From the NCBI RefSeq assembly GCF_001429025.1, contig NZ_LMHT01000022.1:124001-188000 (forward strand): a stretch of DNA of 64,000 nucleotides, read 5' to 3'. Below the pieces are notes generated by a model. It ran no database searches and was not told the DNA's origin. It saw only the letters and a program-made list of their open reading frames with translations. A program made the position numbers and the translations under genes. Source of the stretch: Phenylobacterium sp. Root700 (GTDB lineage Bacteria > Pseudomonadota > Alphaproteobacteria > Caulobacterales > Caulobacteraceae). Shown one piece after another: positions 9,159 through 17,115 of the stretch (its first letter is position 1; every line of letters begins with the position of its first letter).

Positions 9159-9848
9159 TCAAGGCAGAGCGATGAGCGCGCGCCGGCTGCGGAGTGCGCT
9201 CCCGGCCAGTCCGAACCCTGCGATCATCATCGCCCAGGTGGCCGGTTCAGGGACGGCGCTGCTCAAAGAGGTGGCCTCCATGGCGACATTGTCGAAATTG
9301 ACTTGGCTGTAGACGGACGATTCCTCAGTGACACGGAAGCGAAACGACAGAGGCTGGCTGAGGGCCTCGGTCGCGTCGTAGCTCACGCTGAGGGTTCGGA
9401 AGGCGCCTGGATCGATGTCCGCCGCGCCGAATCCGCCCGAAGAGACGACCTGGCCACCCACGAGAATCTCGACGATGAACGCGGCGAGCGGGACGTCGAA
9501 ACGTCGGCCAACGTCAGCGGTCAGGACATAACGCGTGTTCTCTCCGACACTCGCGGCGGCGGTCTGACCCAGTACGCCGGGGGCATAGAGGTCCTTCTGA
9601 GTACCGATCCATCCTGTCTGGGCCCCATCCGGGACGTTTGCGAACAACTGCGTTGTGGGATTCTGCCAGCCCACATTGCCGCCGCTGTTGGTCCAGCCGT
9701 TGACGCCGCCGGCGCGGTAGGCGCCGTCTGTCAAAGGGGTCTCTTCGAAAGATGCGTTGCTCAAGCTGAGGACCGCAGCCTGTGCGCCGCATGCGCTGGC
9801 GACGAAGGCCGCCAGGGCGCAGCTCGCCAGTAGACTCACCGATTTCAT
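9159..9848 (-). CDS. PEPxxWA-CTERM sorting-domain protein
   Basis: Secreted protein of 229 residues. It starts with a signal peptide (MKSVSLLASCALAAFVASA, cleavage near AQA). The middle is a beta-rich domain opening LSLSNASFEET and carrying GWTNSGGNVGWQNP, typical of extracellular jelly-roll or DUF642-like domains. The C-terminus is the sorting tag VPEPATWAMMIAGFGLAG plus an Arg cluster (RSRR), as recognised by exosortase in alphaproteobacteria. ATG 9848 is chosen because the signal peptide starts there. No exosortase gene is in the window. The function is unknown; likely an extracellular or biofilm-matrix protein. Confidence 0.85.
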   Translation of the reverse strand: MKSVSLLASCALAAFVASACGAQAAVLSLSNASFEETPLTDGAYRAGGVNGWTNSGGNVGWQNPTTQLFANVPDGAQTGWIGTQKDLYAPGVLGQTAAASVGENTRYVLTADVGRRFDVPLAAFIVEILVGGQVVSSGGFGAADIDPGAFRTLSVSYDATEALSQPLSFRFRVTEESSVYSQVNFDNVAMEATSLSSAVPEPATWAMMIAGFGLAGSALRSRRALIALP

Positions 9849-10054
9849 CTTCTGCCCGTTCTTTGGTGCATGAATACAGAACGGTTTCACTAGGCGAGGC
9901 CCACGCCGACCACCCGCCCCGTTCGACCGGCTCGGCCTGGTACACGACCAAGTCGACCAATTTCCCGCAGCTTGGGAAAAGGCCGACCTCGATCAATCGA
10001 TCGCTGGACGGATGCGCCAGATCGGGGCGGTCAACGGGCGCAGACAGCCGCCGC

Positions 10055-11845
10055 CTATCGGACCGGCTCGGCCGAGCCCCCCTGCTGGCGGGCGTCATGG
10101 GCTCCGAACATCGTGGCCCCCGCTAGGGGTTGGTCGCCCAGGGAAAGCACCCGCGCCGTCGCCGGCGTCGCCGGCTGAAGGGTCGGACTACCCGTGACGA
10201 TGCCCTCGGCGATACCCCACGGCGCTTCCTCCGTCACCACGTGGCCGCGCTGCTCGAGCAGCGCCCGCGTATCGGCCGACAGAGCGAACGGCTCGGCGTA
10301 CACAACGTCCGGCAGCCACTGCATGTGGATACGCGGCGCGTCGATCGCGGCCTGCACGTCCATGCCATGGTCGATCATGTTGAGGATCGCCTGAAGCGTG
10401 ATCGTGATGATCCGGGAACCGCCGGGGCTGCCGATGATCAGCGCGACCTTGCCGTCCTTCGTCAGGATGGTCGGACTCATCGAACTGAGCGGGGTCTTGC
10501 CGGGCGCGACGGCGTTGTTGGCGCCTTGAATCAGGCCGTAGGTGTTGGGCGCGCCCACCTTGGCGGTGAAGTCGTCCATCTCGTTGTTCATGACGATGCC
10601 CGTCGCGCCGGCGACGCGGTGGGCCCCGAACCAGTCGTTGAGCGTGTAGGTCACCGATACCGCCGAGCCCTTGGCGTCGAGGACGCTGTAATGGGTGGTG
10701 TTGCGACCTTCATGGGCCGGCGCGGCGGGTCCGAGCGTTGACGACGGCGTCGCTCGGACGGGATCGATGCTCGCCCGCAGCCGCGCCGCGTATGACCGGT
10801 CCAGGAGCTGCGCGACCGGATTGGCCACGAAGTCCGGGTCGCCAAGCTTGTTGTTTCGGTCGACATAGACGCGCCGCAGGGCCTCGGCCAGGACATGGAC
10901 CTCCGCGGCCGAACGGAAGCCCATCGCCGACAGGTCGTAGCCTTCAAGGATGTTCAGCGCCTGGCAGATGGCGACCCCGCCCGAGCTGGGCGGCGGCGCC
11001 GATATGACGTGATAGCCGCGGTAGTCGCACTCGATCGGCTTGAGCTCGCGAACCTCGTACCGGGCGAAATCCTCTGGGGTGATCAGGCCCCCGCCCGCCC
11101 GGCTGGCGTCTGCGATCGCCGCCCCGATGGGGCCTTTGTAGAAGGCGTCGGGTCCCTTGGCCGAGATCAGCGACAGCGTCGCGGCCAGGTCTCGCTGCGC
11201 CAGCCGATCGCCCTTGGTGAGGAGCCGGCCTGCGGGCAGGAAGATGCGCGCCATCGCCGGGTCCTGACCCAGGCGTTCCCCCTCAAGCGCCATGACCGCC
11301 GCGTCGCCCTGCCCCAGCACGAAGCCGTCGCGCGCGAGCTTGATCGCCGGCGCCATCAGGGCGGCGCGGGACATGGTTCCGTAGAGCACGCGGGCGCGCT
11401 CCAGCCCCATCACCGTGCCCGGGACGCCGACAGCCTTCCAGCTATTGGTGGAGAGGTCTGGGATCACCTCCCCTTTCGCATCCTGGAACATCGTCGCGGT
11501 GGCGGCGATCGGCGCCTTCTCGCGGAAATCCAGGAAGGTCGTGCGCCCGTCGGCCAGGCGCACAGTCATAAAGCCGCCGCCGCCGATATTGCCGGCCTGT
11601 GGGTATACGACGGCGAGCGCGTATCCCACGGCCACCGCCGCATCGACGGCGTTGCCGCCCTTCCGCAGCACATCGACCCCGACCTCCGTCGCCAGATGCT
11701 GGGCGCTGACCACCATGCCGTCCCGCCCGGCGACCGGCGGCGGCGACGCGGCCTGTACGGCGGCGGCCTGCAGCGCCGCCAGCGCTGCGACCAAGCAAAC
11801 GGCCCATCGCCGCAACCGCGACGGGAGGAGTGATCTGGTGCGCAT
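10055..11845 (-). CDS. ggt: gamma-glutamyltranspeptidase
   Basis: Periplasmic Ntn hydrolase that cleaves the gamma-glutamyl bond of glutathione or transfers it. 596 residues with a signal peptide (to about VQAAS). The maturation site is the first Thr of NTTHYSVLD, which becomes the N-terminus of the small subunit after self-cleavage. Substrate-loop motifs PLSSMSPTI and GSPGGSRIITITLQ are intact, as is the lid region NNEMDDFTAK. ATG 11845 has an AGGAGA site upstream. It is divergent from a glutathione-transferase gene, so glutathione breakdown and use are next to each other. Confidence 0.95.
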   Translation of the reverse strand: MRTRSLLPSRLRRWAVCLVAALAALQAAAVQAASPPPVAGRDGMVVSAQHLATEVGVDVLRKGGNAVDAAVAVGYALAVVYPQAGNIGGGGFMTVRLADGRTTFLDFREKAPIAATATMFQDAKGEVIPDLSTNSWKAVGVPGTVMGLERARVLYGTMSRAALMAPAIKLARDGFVLGQGDAAVMALEGERLGQDPAMARIFLPAGRLLTKGDRLAQRDLAATLSLISAKGPDAFYKGPIGAAIADASRAGGGLITPEDFARYEVRELKPIECDYRGYHVISAPPPSSGGVAICQALNILEGYDLSAMGFRSAAEVHVLAEALRRVYVDRNNKLGDPDFVANPVAQLLDRSYAARLRASIDPVRATPSSTLGPAAPAHEGRNTTHYSVLDAKGSAVSVTYTLNDWFGAHRVAGATGIVMNNEMDDFTAKVGAPNTYGLIQGANNAVAPGKTPLSSMSPTILTKDGKVALIIGSPGGSRIITITLQAILNMIDHGMDVQAAIDAPRIHMQWLPDVVYAEPFALSADTRALLEQRGHVVTEEAPWGIAEGIVTGSPTLQPATPATARVLSLGDQPLAGATMFGAHDARQQGGSAEPVR

Positions 11846-12078
11846 GAGGTCTCCTGCTCCGCCTTGGTCGCCGTATATCCGACTCACCGCCGGTCATCAC
11901 GCTACGCCGTATTCGGCCATGTAATCGACACGCCCGAGCTTCCCCTCACCCATCATTAGAAAACCCGACCTTGGCGCCCGCCCAGGGATGGCCCACCTTC
12001 CCACCCGCCCGATTTGAATCGCCCCGCGTCCACTTGCCGTGATGCGCAGCTGGCGAGCTAGCGCCTGGAGCCCGATGA

Positions 12079-12954
12079 ATGACCGACACACCGGAATACA
12101 CCCCGCCGAAGGTCTGGACCTGGAACAAGGAGAACGGAGGCCGGTTCGCCAGCATCAACCGCCCGATCGCCGGGCCGACCCATGACAAGGACCTGCCGGT
12201 CGGCCGCCATCCGTTCCAGCTCTATTCCCTGGCCACGCCGAACGGCGTGAAGGTGACGGTGATGCTGGAGGAGCTGCTGGCGCTCGGCCATAGCGGCGCG
12301 GAGTACGACGCCTGGCTGATCAACATCGGCAATGGCGACCAGTTCGGTAGCGGGTTCGTCTCGGTGAACCCCAACTCCAAGATCCCGGCCCTGATGGACC
12401 GCAGCGGGCCGACGCCGATCCGGATCTTCGAGTCCGGCGCGATCCTGGTTCACCTGGCCGAGAAGTTCGGAGCCTTCCTGCCGACCGATCCGGCCAAGCG
12501 CGCCGAGTGCATGTCTTGGCTGTTCTGGCAGATGGGCAGCGCGCCCTATCTGGGCGGGGGCCTTGGCCACTTCTACGCCTATGCGCCGACCAAGATCGAA
12601 TACGCCATCGACCGCTTCGCCATGGAGGTGAAGCGCCAGCTGGACGTGCTGGATCGCCAGCTGGCCGAGCACCGCTACATCGCCGGCGACGAGTACACCA
12701 TCGCCGACATCGCGATCTGGCCCTGGTACGGCGGACTGGCGAAGGGCGTGCTGTACGACGCTGGCGAATTCCTGTCGGTGCAGGACTACAAGCACGTTCA
12801 GCGCTGGGCCGACGCACTGGCCGAACGTCCCGGCGTGCAGCGGGGCCGGATGGTCAACCGCACCTGGGGCGAGCCCTCCACCCAACTTTATGAACGCCAT
12901 GACGCCAGCGACTTCGAGCTGAAGACGCAAGACCGCCTGACTGAGGCGAAATAG
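12079..12954 (+). CDS. yghU: YghU-type glutathione S-transferase / disulfide-bond oxidoreductase
   Basis: 291-residue Nu-class glutathione transferase. The long N-terminal extension (PPKVWTWN, FASINRPIAGPTHDKDLPVG) followed by the thioredoxin-like domain (HPFQLYSLATPNGVKVTVMLEE, NPNSKIPAL, ESGAILVHLAEK) and the helical domain (YTIADIAIWPWYGGL) is characteristic of YghU. YghU has GSH-dependent disulfide reductase and low peroxidase activity. It is the first gene of a three-gene + strand run; the next ATG is eight bases after its stop. The pathway served is not known. Confidence 0.92.
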   Translation: MTDTPEYTPPKVWTWNKENGGRFASINRPIAGPTHDKDLPVGRHPFQLYSLATPNGVKVTVMLEELLALGHSGAEYDAWLINIGNGDQFGSGFVSVNPNSKIPALMDRSGPTPIRIFESGAILVHLAEKFGAFLPTDPAKRAECMSWLFWQMGSAPYLGGGLGHFYAYAPTKIEYAIDRFAMEVKRQLDVLDRQLAEHRYIAGDEYTIADIAIWPWYGGLAKGVLYDAGEFLSVQDYKHVQRWADALAERPGVQRGRMVNRTWGEPSTQLYERHDASDFELKTQDRLTEAK

Positions 12955-12962
12955 GACCCATC

Positions 12963-13877
12963 ATGACATTTGAGACGACACTATCGCTGGCCGGTCCTCT
13001 GCGCCGTCCCCGCCAGATGCTGGGCGATCAGGAATATGGTGGCCACGCCTCGATCCACGACGACTCGATGGCCGAGAAGCTGGGCTTCCGGGCCGGGCCG
13101 ATCGAGGGGCCGACCCATTTCAGCCTGTTCCCGCCCCTGCTGGAAAAGATCTGGGGCAAGACCTGGTTCGAACGCGGCTGCATTTCGTCCCACTACCTGA
13201 ACATGGTGGTCGAGGGCGAAGAGGTCCGCGCCTTCGCCGAGATCCCGGCCGACGGGGCGACGATGACGAGGGTCTGGGCCGAGAAGGCCGACGGCACCCC
13301 GGTGCTGGAGGCCAGCGCCAGCATCGGCCCTAATGCGGGCCCGACGTTGTTGGAGCGCCGTATGGCGGCGCTGCGCCCGCCCGAAAAGCTGCTGATCCTC
13401 GAAGACCTCCATGTCGGGATGAAGGGCGCGGTGGACGAGCAGGTCCGCATGGACGCCGACCAGCATATGGGCGCGCTCTATCCGTTCAGCCTGAACCAGA
13501 AGCTGGCGGCGATCACCGAAACCTCGCCCTGGTACTCCGACGCGGCGGCCTCGCCCTGGGGCCGTGCGATCATCCCGCTGGAGATGATCAGCGTGCTGGC
13601 CGAGCATTCGAGCCGGCTGGCGGGCTTCCCGGTCAAGGGGCCGGCGGTGGGGCTGTTCGCCGACCAGGAGATCTCGTTGATCGACGGGCCGCTGTTCGTG
13701 GGCGAGGACTATGTGTTGCGCCGTGAGATCGTGGCCCTGGCCGAGAGCAAGCGCACCGAGTCCTATTGGGTGCGCACCCGCATCTTCGACGCGAGCGGCG
13801 AGCGCCAGGTGGCCGAGATGCTGCTGAACCACGCGACGCTGAAGCATTCATACGCCGGATACGCCGACGCGGGCTGA
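12963..13877 (+). CDS. conserved hypothetical protein, MaoC/hotdog-like
   Basis: 304 residues without signal peptide or membrane segment. The N-terminal half contains GHASIHDDSMAEKLGF and GPIEGPTHFSLFPPLL, a pattern like the hydratase loop of MaoC-like hotdog proteins. The C-terminal half could be a second hotdog repeat (LFVGEDYVLRREIVAL, SYWVRTRIFD). Family membership is inferred from pattern, not shown. It is sandwiched between a glutathione transferase and an SDR with 8- and 26-base gaps, so likely one operon. A hydratase or acyl-CoA-binding role is possible. Confidence 0.65.
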   Translation: MTFETTLSLAGPLRRPRQMLGDQEYGGHASIHDDSMAEKLGFRAGPIEGPTHFSLFPPLLEKIWGKTWFERGCISSHYLNMVVEGEEVRAFAEIPADGATMTRVWAEKADGTPVLEASASIGPNAGPTLLERRMAALRPPEKLLILEDLHVGMKGAVDEQVRMDADQHMGALYPFSLNQKLAAITETSPWYSDAAASPWGRAIIPLEMISVLAEHSSRLAGFPVKGPAVGLFADQEISLIDGPLFVGEDYVLRREIVALAESKRTESYWVRTRIFDASGERQVAEMLLNHATLKHSYAGYADAG

Positions 13878-13903
13878 CGCCTGCCGGCAAGGGAGATCAA
13901 GAC

Positions 13904-14698
13904 ATGGACGTGAAAGACAAGGTCGTCGTCGTCACGGGCGGCGCCGACGGGATCGGCGCGGCCCTGGCTCGACGCTTCGCCAAGGCCAGCGCGGCCCAGG
14001 TGGTGGTGGTCGACCGTAATGGCGAAGGCGCGACGGCGGTCGCCAAGGAAATCGGCGGCGAGGCGGTGGCGCTCGACGTGACCGACGGCGAGGCGATGGC
14101 GGCCATGGTCGCCGACATCGAGGCGCGGCACGGACGGATCGATCTGTTCGTCTCCAACGCCGGGGTCGGCGACGGCGATCCGGACCGCAACAACGCCGCC
14201 TCCTCGCCCGACGCCGTGTGGCAGCGAGCCTGGAGCGTGAACGTCATGGCCCATGTCCATGCGGCCCGCGCGGTGACGCCGGGCATGGCGGCGCGCGGCG
14301 GCGGCTATATCCTGAACACGGTCTCGGCCGCGGGCCTGCTCTCGCAGATCGGCGGGGCGGTCTACTCGACCACCAAGCACGCGGCGGTCGGTTTCGCCGA
14401 GTCGCTGGCGATCACCCATGGCGACCAGGGGATCAAGGTCTCCATCCTGTGTCCGCAGGGCGTCGATACGGCGATGCTGCGCCAGGGAGGTTCGGGCTCG
14501 CCCCAGAGCCTGGACGGCGTGCTGACCCCGGACGAGGTCGCTGAAAGCGTCATCGCCGGGCTGGCGGCGGAGAATTTCCTGATCCTGCCGCACGCCGAGG
14601 TGCTGACCTACCTGCAGCGCAAGGCCGGCGACTATGATCGTTGGCTGGGCGGCATGCGCCGGCTCCGCGCCAAGGTCATGGGAACCTCGGCGGCCTAA
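13904..14698 (+). CDS. short-chain dehydrogenase/reductase
   Basis: 264-residue classical SDR, NAD(P)-dependent oxidoreductase of unknown substrate. It has the cofactor loop TGGADGIGAAL, the NAG motif (VSNAGVGD), catalytic Ser (LNTVSAAGLL) and YSTTKHA with Tyr and Lys. The acidic VVDRNGE after beta-2 suggests NAD preference. ATG 13904 follows GGGAGATCAAGAC; the 46-residue upstream extension runs through the previous gene and is rejected. Last gene of the yghU operon. Confidence 0.92.
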   Translation: MDVKDKVVVVTGGADGIGAALARRFAKASAAQVVVVDRNGEGATAVAKEIGGEAVALDVTDGEAMAAMVADIEARHGRIDLFVSNAGVGDGDPDRNNAASSPDAVWQRAWSVNVMAHVHAARAVTPGMAARGGGYILNTVSAAGLLSQIGGAVYSTTKHAAVGFAESLAITHGDQGIKVSILCPQGVDTAMLRQGGSGSPQSLDGVLTPDEVAESVIAGLAAENFLILPHAEVLTYLQRKAGDYDRWLGGMRRLRAKVMGTSAA

Positions 14699-14713
14699 GG
14701 CGAGGTCAAGCTC

Positions 14714-14744
14714 GCGACGCAGATCCGCCGAACCTCTGCGTCGC
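14714..14744. terminator. hairpin between convergent SDR and SMR genes
   Basis: GCGACGCAGA (14714-14723) and TCTGCGTCGC (14735-14744) form a perfect 10-bp stem with an 11-base loop between two convergent stops. There is no T-run on either side, so it is a probable but unproven bidirectional transcription barrier. Confidence 0.5.
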
Positions 14745-14758
14745 CGCGCGAGAATCGC

Positions 14759-15079
14759 TCAGTTTTGGGCGGCCAGCTTCATGCCGACGACGCCGAACAC
14801 GACCATGCCCATGAAGCCGATCTGGGCGATGGACAGCTTCTCGCCAAACAGCAGCGCGCCGCACACCCCGACGCCGACGGCGCCAAGCCCGGTCCAGATC
14901 GCATAGGCGGTGCTGGCCGGCAGGCCGCGCATGGCGAAGGCCAGCAGCCCCATGTTCACGAAACTCAGGAGGATCGGGACGCTGGCCGCCTGCCACGTCG
15001 CCTGAACGCCGGCCCACTTCAGGCTCAGCGCCCAGATGATCTCGGTTACAACGGCAATGCTGAGCGCAAGCCACGCCAT
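14759..15079 (-). CDS. sugE: SMR-family efflux protein, SugE/Gdx-like
   Basis: 106-residue, four-helix small multidrug resistance protein of the inner membrane. It keeps the essential membrane Glu (VVTEIIWALSLKW) and the motif STAYAIWTGLGAVG. The latter matches the guanidinium-exporter (SugE/Gdx) branch better than EmrE, which has IAYAIWSG. ATG 15079 has GGAGAAAT upstream. Only one subunit gene is present, so a homodimer is expected. Guanidinium specificity is inference. Confidence 0.85.
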   Translation of the reverse strand: MAWLALSIAVVTEIIWALSLKWAGVQATWQAASVPILLSFVNMGLLAFAMRGLPASTAYAIWTGLGAVGVGVCGALLFGEKLSIAQIGFMGMVVFGVVGMKLAAQN

Positions 15080-15111
15080 CGGATTTCTCCTGGTAGCGGG
15101 CTCGTGTGTCT

Positions 15112-15143
15112 GCGACGGCCGGAAACCCGAAAGAGGCCGTCGC
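15112..15143 (-). promoter_or_regulatory. leader hairpin upstream of the SMR gene
   Basis: GCGACGGCC (15112-15120) and GGCCGTCGC (15135-15143) form a perfect 9-bp stem, 33 bases ahead of the SMR start codon on the minus strand. It could be a 5'-leader RNA element. I looked for guanidine riboswitch landmarks (two ACGR tetraloop hairpins, or the ykkC core) and did not see them clearly. Confidence 0.35.
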
Positions 15144-15365
15144 ATATGGAAGTGAACGCGCTTCCTACAGGAACAGGGGCGCCAATCCAAGCCGACGCCG
15201 CCGCAAGGCGCGCTCTGGGCGCCGGCCGGAACCCCGATTGCAGCCCAGACCAAAGTCGCTCTGCGCTTCGGCCCCGGAATCTGCCACCCTGTCTCGGAGT
15301 ACGGACGGGCGCGGCCCCAACGACGAACAAAGCTCGCGAAAAGCGAGGGCATGGGAGAATTTGAG

Positions 15366-17036
15366 ATGGTGGACGCCGCCAGACCGGACGCAAGCCCGGA
15401 GCCCCACACCGTAGGCCGCAGGGATGGGCTGGTAATCGGCGCCGCCTCGGTTGGGACGGTCTTTGAGTGGTACGACTTCTATCTGTACGGCTCGCTCGCC
15501 ACCTACATCACCCATCACTTCTTCTCGGGCGTGAACGAGACGACAGGCTACATCTTCGCCCTGCTCGCCTTCGCCGCGGGCTTTGCGGTTCGGCCGTTCG
15601 GCGCCTTGGTGTTCGGCCGGCTCGGCGACCTCTGGGGCCGCAAGAATACGTTCCTGGTGACGATGCTGCTGATGGGGCTGTCGACCTTCGTCGTCGGCCT
15701 GCTCCCCTCCTACGCCCAGATCGGGGTCGCCGCCCCGATCCTTCTGGTGGTCATGCGCCTGATCCAGGGGCTGGCGCTCGGCGGCGAGTACGGCGGAGCG
15801 GCGACCTATGTCGCCGAACACGCCCCGCCCGGACGGCGCGGGCTCTACACCAGCTTCATCCAGATCACCGCCACCTTCGGCCTGTTCCTCAGCCTGCTGG
15901 TCATTCTGATGACCCGGTCGAGCATCGGCGAGGACGCCTTCAAGGAGTGGGGCTGGCGTGTGCCGTTCCTGATCTCCATCGCCCTGCTCGGGGTGTCGAT
16001 GTGGATCCGGCTGCAGCTCAACGAGAGCCCCGCCTTCCAGCGCATGGTCAGCGAAGGCAAGGCGTCCAAGCAGCCCCTGCGGGACTCCTTCGGTCGCTGG
16101 CCCAATCTGAAGATCGTGCTGCTGGCCCTGGTCGGGCTGACGGCGGGCCAGGCCGTGGTCTGGTACACGGGCCAGTTCTACGCCCTGTTCTTCCTGGAGA
16201 AGATGCTGAAGGTCGATGGCGCCCTGACCAACACCATGGTCGCCGTGGCCCTGCTGATCGGCACCCCGTTCTTCGTGCTGTTCGGCTGGCTGTCCGACAA
16301 GATCGGCCGCAAGCCGATCATCATGGCCGGTTGCCTGCTGGCCGCCCTCACCTTTTTCCCGCTGTTCCAGTCCCTGACCTCGGCCGCCAACCCGCAGCTG
16401 GCCCAGGCGGTGGCCACCTCGCCGGTGGTCGTCGTGGCCGATCCGGCGAACTGCTCCTTCCAGTTCGACCCGGTGGGCAAGACGGTGTTCAACAAGTCCT
16501 GCGACATCGCCAAGTCCTACCTGGCCAAGGCCGGGGTGACCTACACCAACCAGCCCGCCGCTCCCGGCTCGCTCGCCCAGATCAAGGTCGGGGATCAGGT
16601 GGTGGCCTCGTTCGCCGGCGACCAGATGGACGGCGCGGCCTTCAAGGCGCGAAAGACCACCTGGGAAGAGGAGATCGGCGAGGTTTTGACCGCCGCCGGC
16701 TATCCCGCCAAGGCTGACAGCGCTCAGGTGAACAAGCCGCTGGTGATCGCGATCCTGACCATCCTGGTGATCTACGTCACCATGGTCTACGGGCCGATCG
16801 CCGCCATGCTGGTCGAGATGTTCCCGACCAATATCCGCTACACCTCGATGAGCCTGCCCTACCACATCGGCAACGGCTGGTTCGGCGGCTTCCTGCCGAC
16901 CACAGCCTTCGCCATGGTCGCGGCCACCGGCAATATCTATTACGGCCTCTGGTACCCCATCGTCATTGCGGCGGTAACCTTCGTGGTCGGCATGCTCTTC
17001 CTCAAGGAAACCAAGGACGTCGACATCGAGGCCTGA
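15366..17036 (+). CDS. MHS-type MFS transporter with a large periplasmic insertion
   Basis: 556-residue proton-coupled metabolite symporter with 12 membrane segments. The family opening ASVGTVFEWYDFYLYG, the loop GRLGDLWGRKNTF after TM2 and SDKIGRKPIIMAG after TM8 are intact. Between TM9 and TM10 there is a ~110-residue hydrophilic insertion with two Cys (NCSFQFDP, KSCDIAKSY), predicted periplasmic. ATG 15366 has GGGAG eight bases upstream; 15351 is an alternative. Substrate unknown, probably a small organic acid. It is convergent with aceA and separated by a strong terminator. Confidence 0.88.
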   Translation: MVDAARPDASPEPHTVGRRDGLVIGAASVGTVFEWYDFYLYGSLATYITHHFFSGVNETTGYIFALLAFAAGFAVRPFGALVFGRLGDLWGRKNTFLVTMLLMGLSTFVVGLLPSYAQIGVAAPILLVVMRLIQGLALGGEYGGAATYVAEHAPPGRRGLYTSFIQITATFGLFLSLLVILMTRSSIGEDAFKEWGWRVPFLISIALLGVSMWIRLQLNESPAFQRMVSEGKASKQPLRDSFGRWPNLKIVLLALVGLTAGQAVVWYTGQFYALFFLEKMLKVDGALTNTMVAVALLIGTPFFVLFGWLSDKIGRKPIIMAGCLLAALTFFPLFQSLTSAANPQLAQAVATSPVVVVADPANCSFQFDPVGKTVFNKSCDIAKSYLAKAGVTYTNQPAAPGSLAQIKVGDQVVASFAGDQMDGAAFKARKTTWEEEIGEVLTAAGYPAKADSAQVNKPLVIAILTILVIYVTMVYGPIAAMLVEMFPTNIRYTSMSLPYHIGNGWFGGFLPTTAFAMVAATGNIYYGLWYPIVIAAVTFVVGMLFLKETKDVDIEA

Positions 17037-17061
17037 CTGCGAGCCGCCGAGCAGACAGCAA

Positions 17062-17090
17062 AACGGCCCGAGGCGACGCCTCGGGCCGTT
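17062..17090. terminator. bidirectional Rho-independent terminator
   Basis: AACGGCCCGAGGC (17062-17074) and GCCTCGGGCCGTT (17078-17090) form a perfect 13-bp stem with a GAC loop. AAA precedes it and CCGTCTT follows, so it can serve both the MFS gene and the convergent isocitrate lyase gene. Confidence 0.9.
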
Positions 17091-17115
17091 CCGTCTTAGG
17101 GGCTGAGCCGTTCGC

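Noticed and set aside
9042-9833. + strand frame across the PEP-CTERM gene
   Set aside because: No ribosome site and no protein-like pattern; the opposite strand has signal peptide and sorting tag.
11897-12188. Small minus-strand frames between ggt and yghU
   Set aside because: No ribosome site, they overlap the yghU start, and no conserved pattern is seen. The 233-base gap is treated as a divergent promoter region.
15105-15240. Guanidine riboswitch in the SMR leader
   Set aside because: A stem is present, but neither the paired ACGR tetraloops of class II nor the ykkC core of class I could be placed. Only the hairpin is reported.
15165-16865. 566-codon minus-strand frame opposite the MFS transporter
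   Set aside because: Antisense composition (His/Gln/Gly/Asp rich) with no domain; the + strand frame is an obvious transporter.
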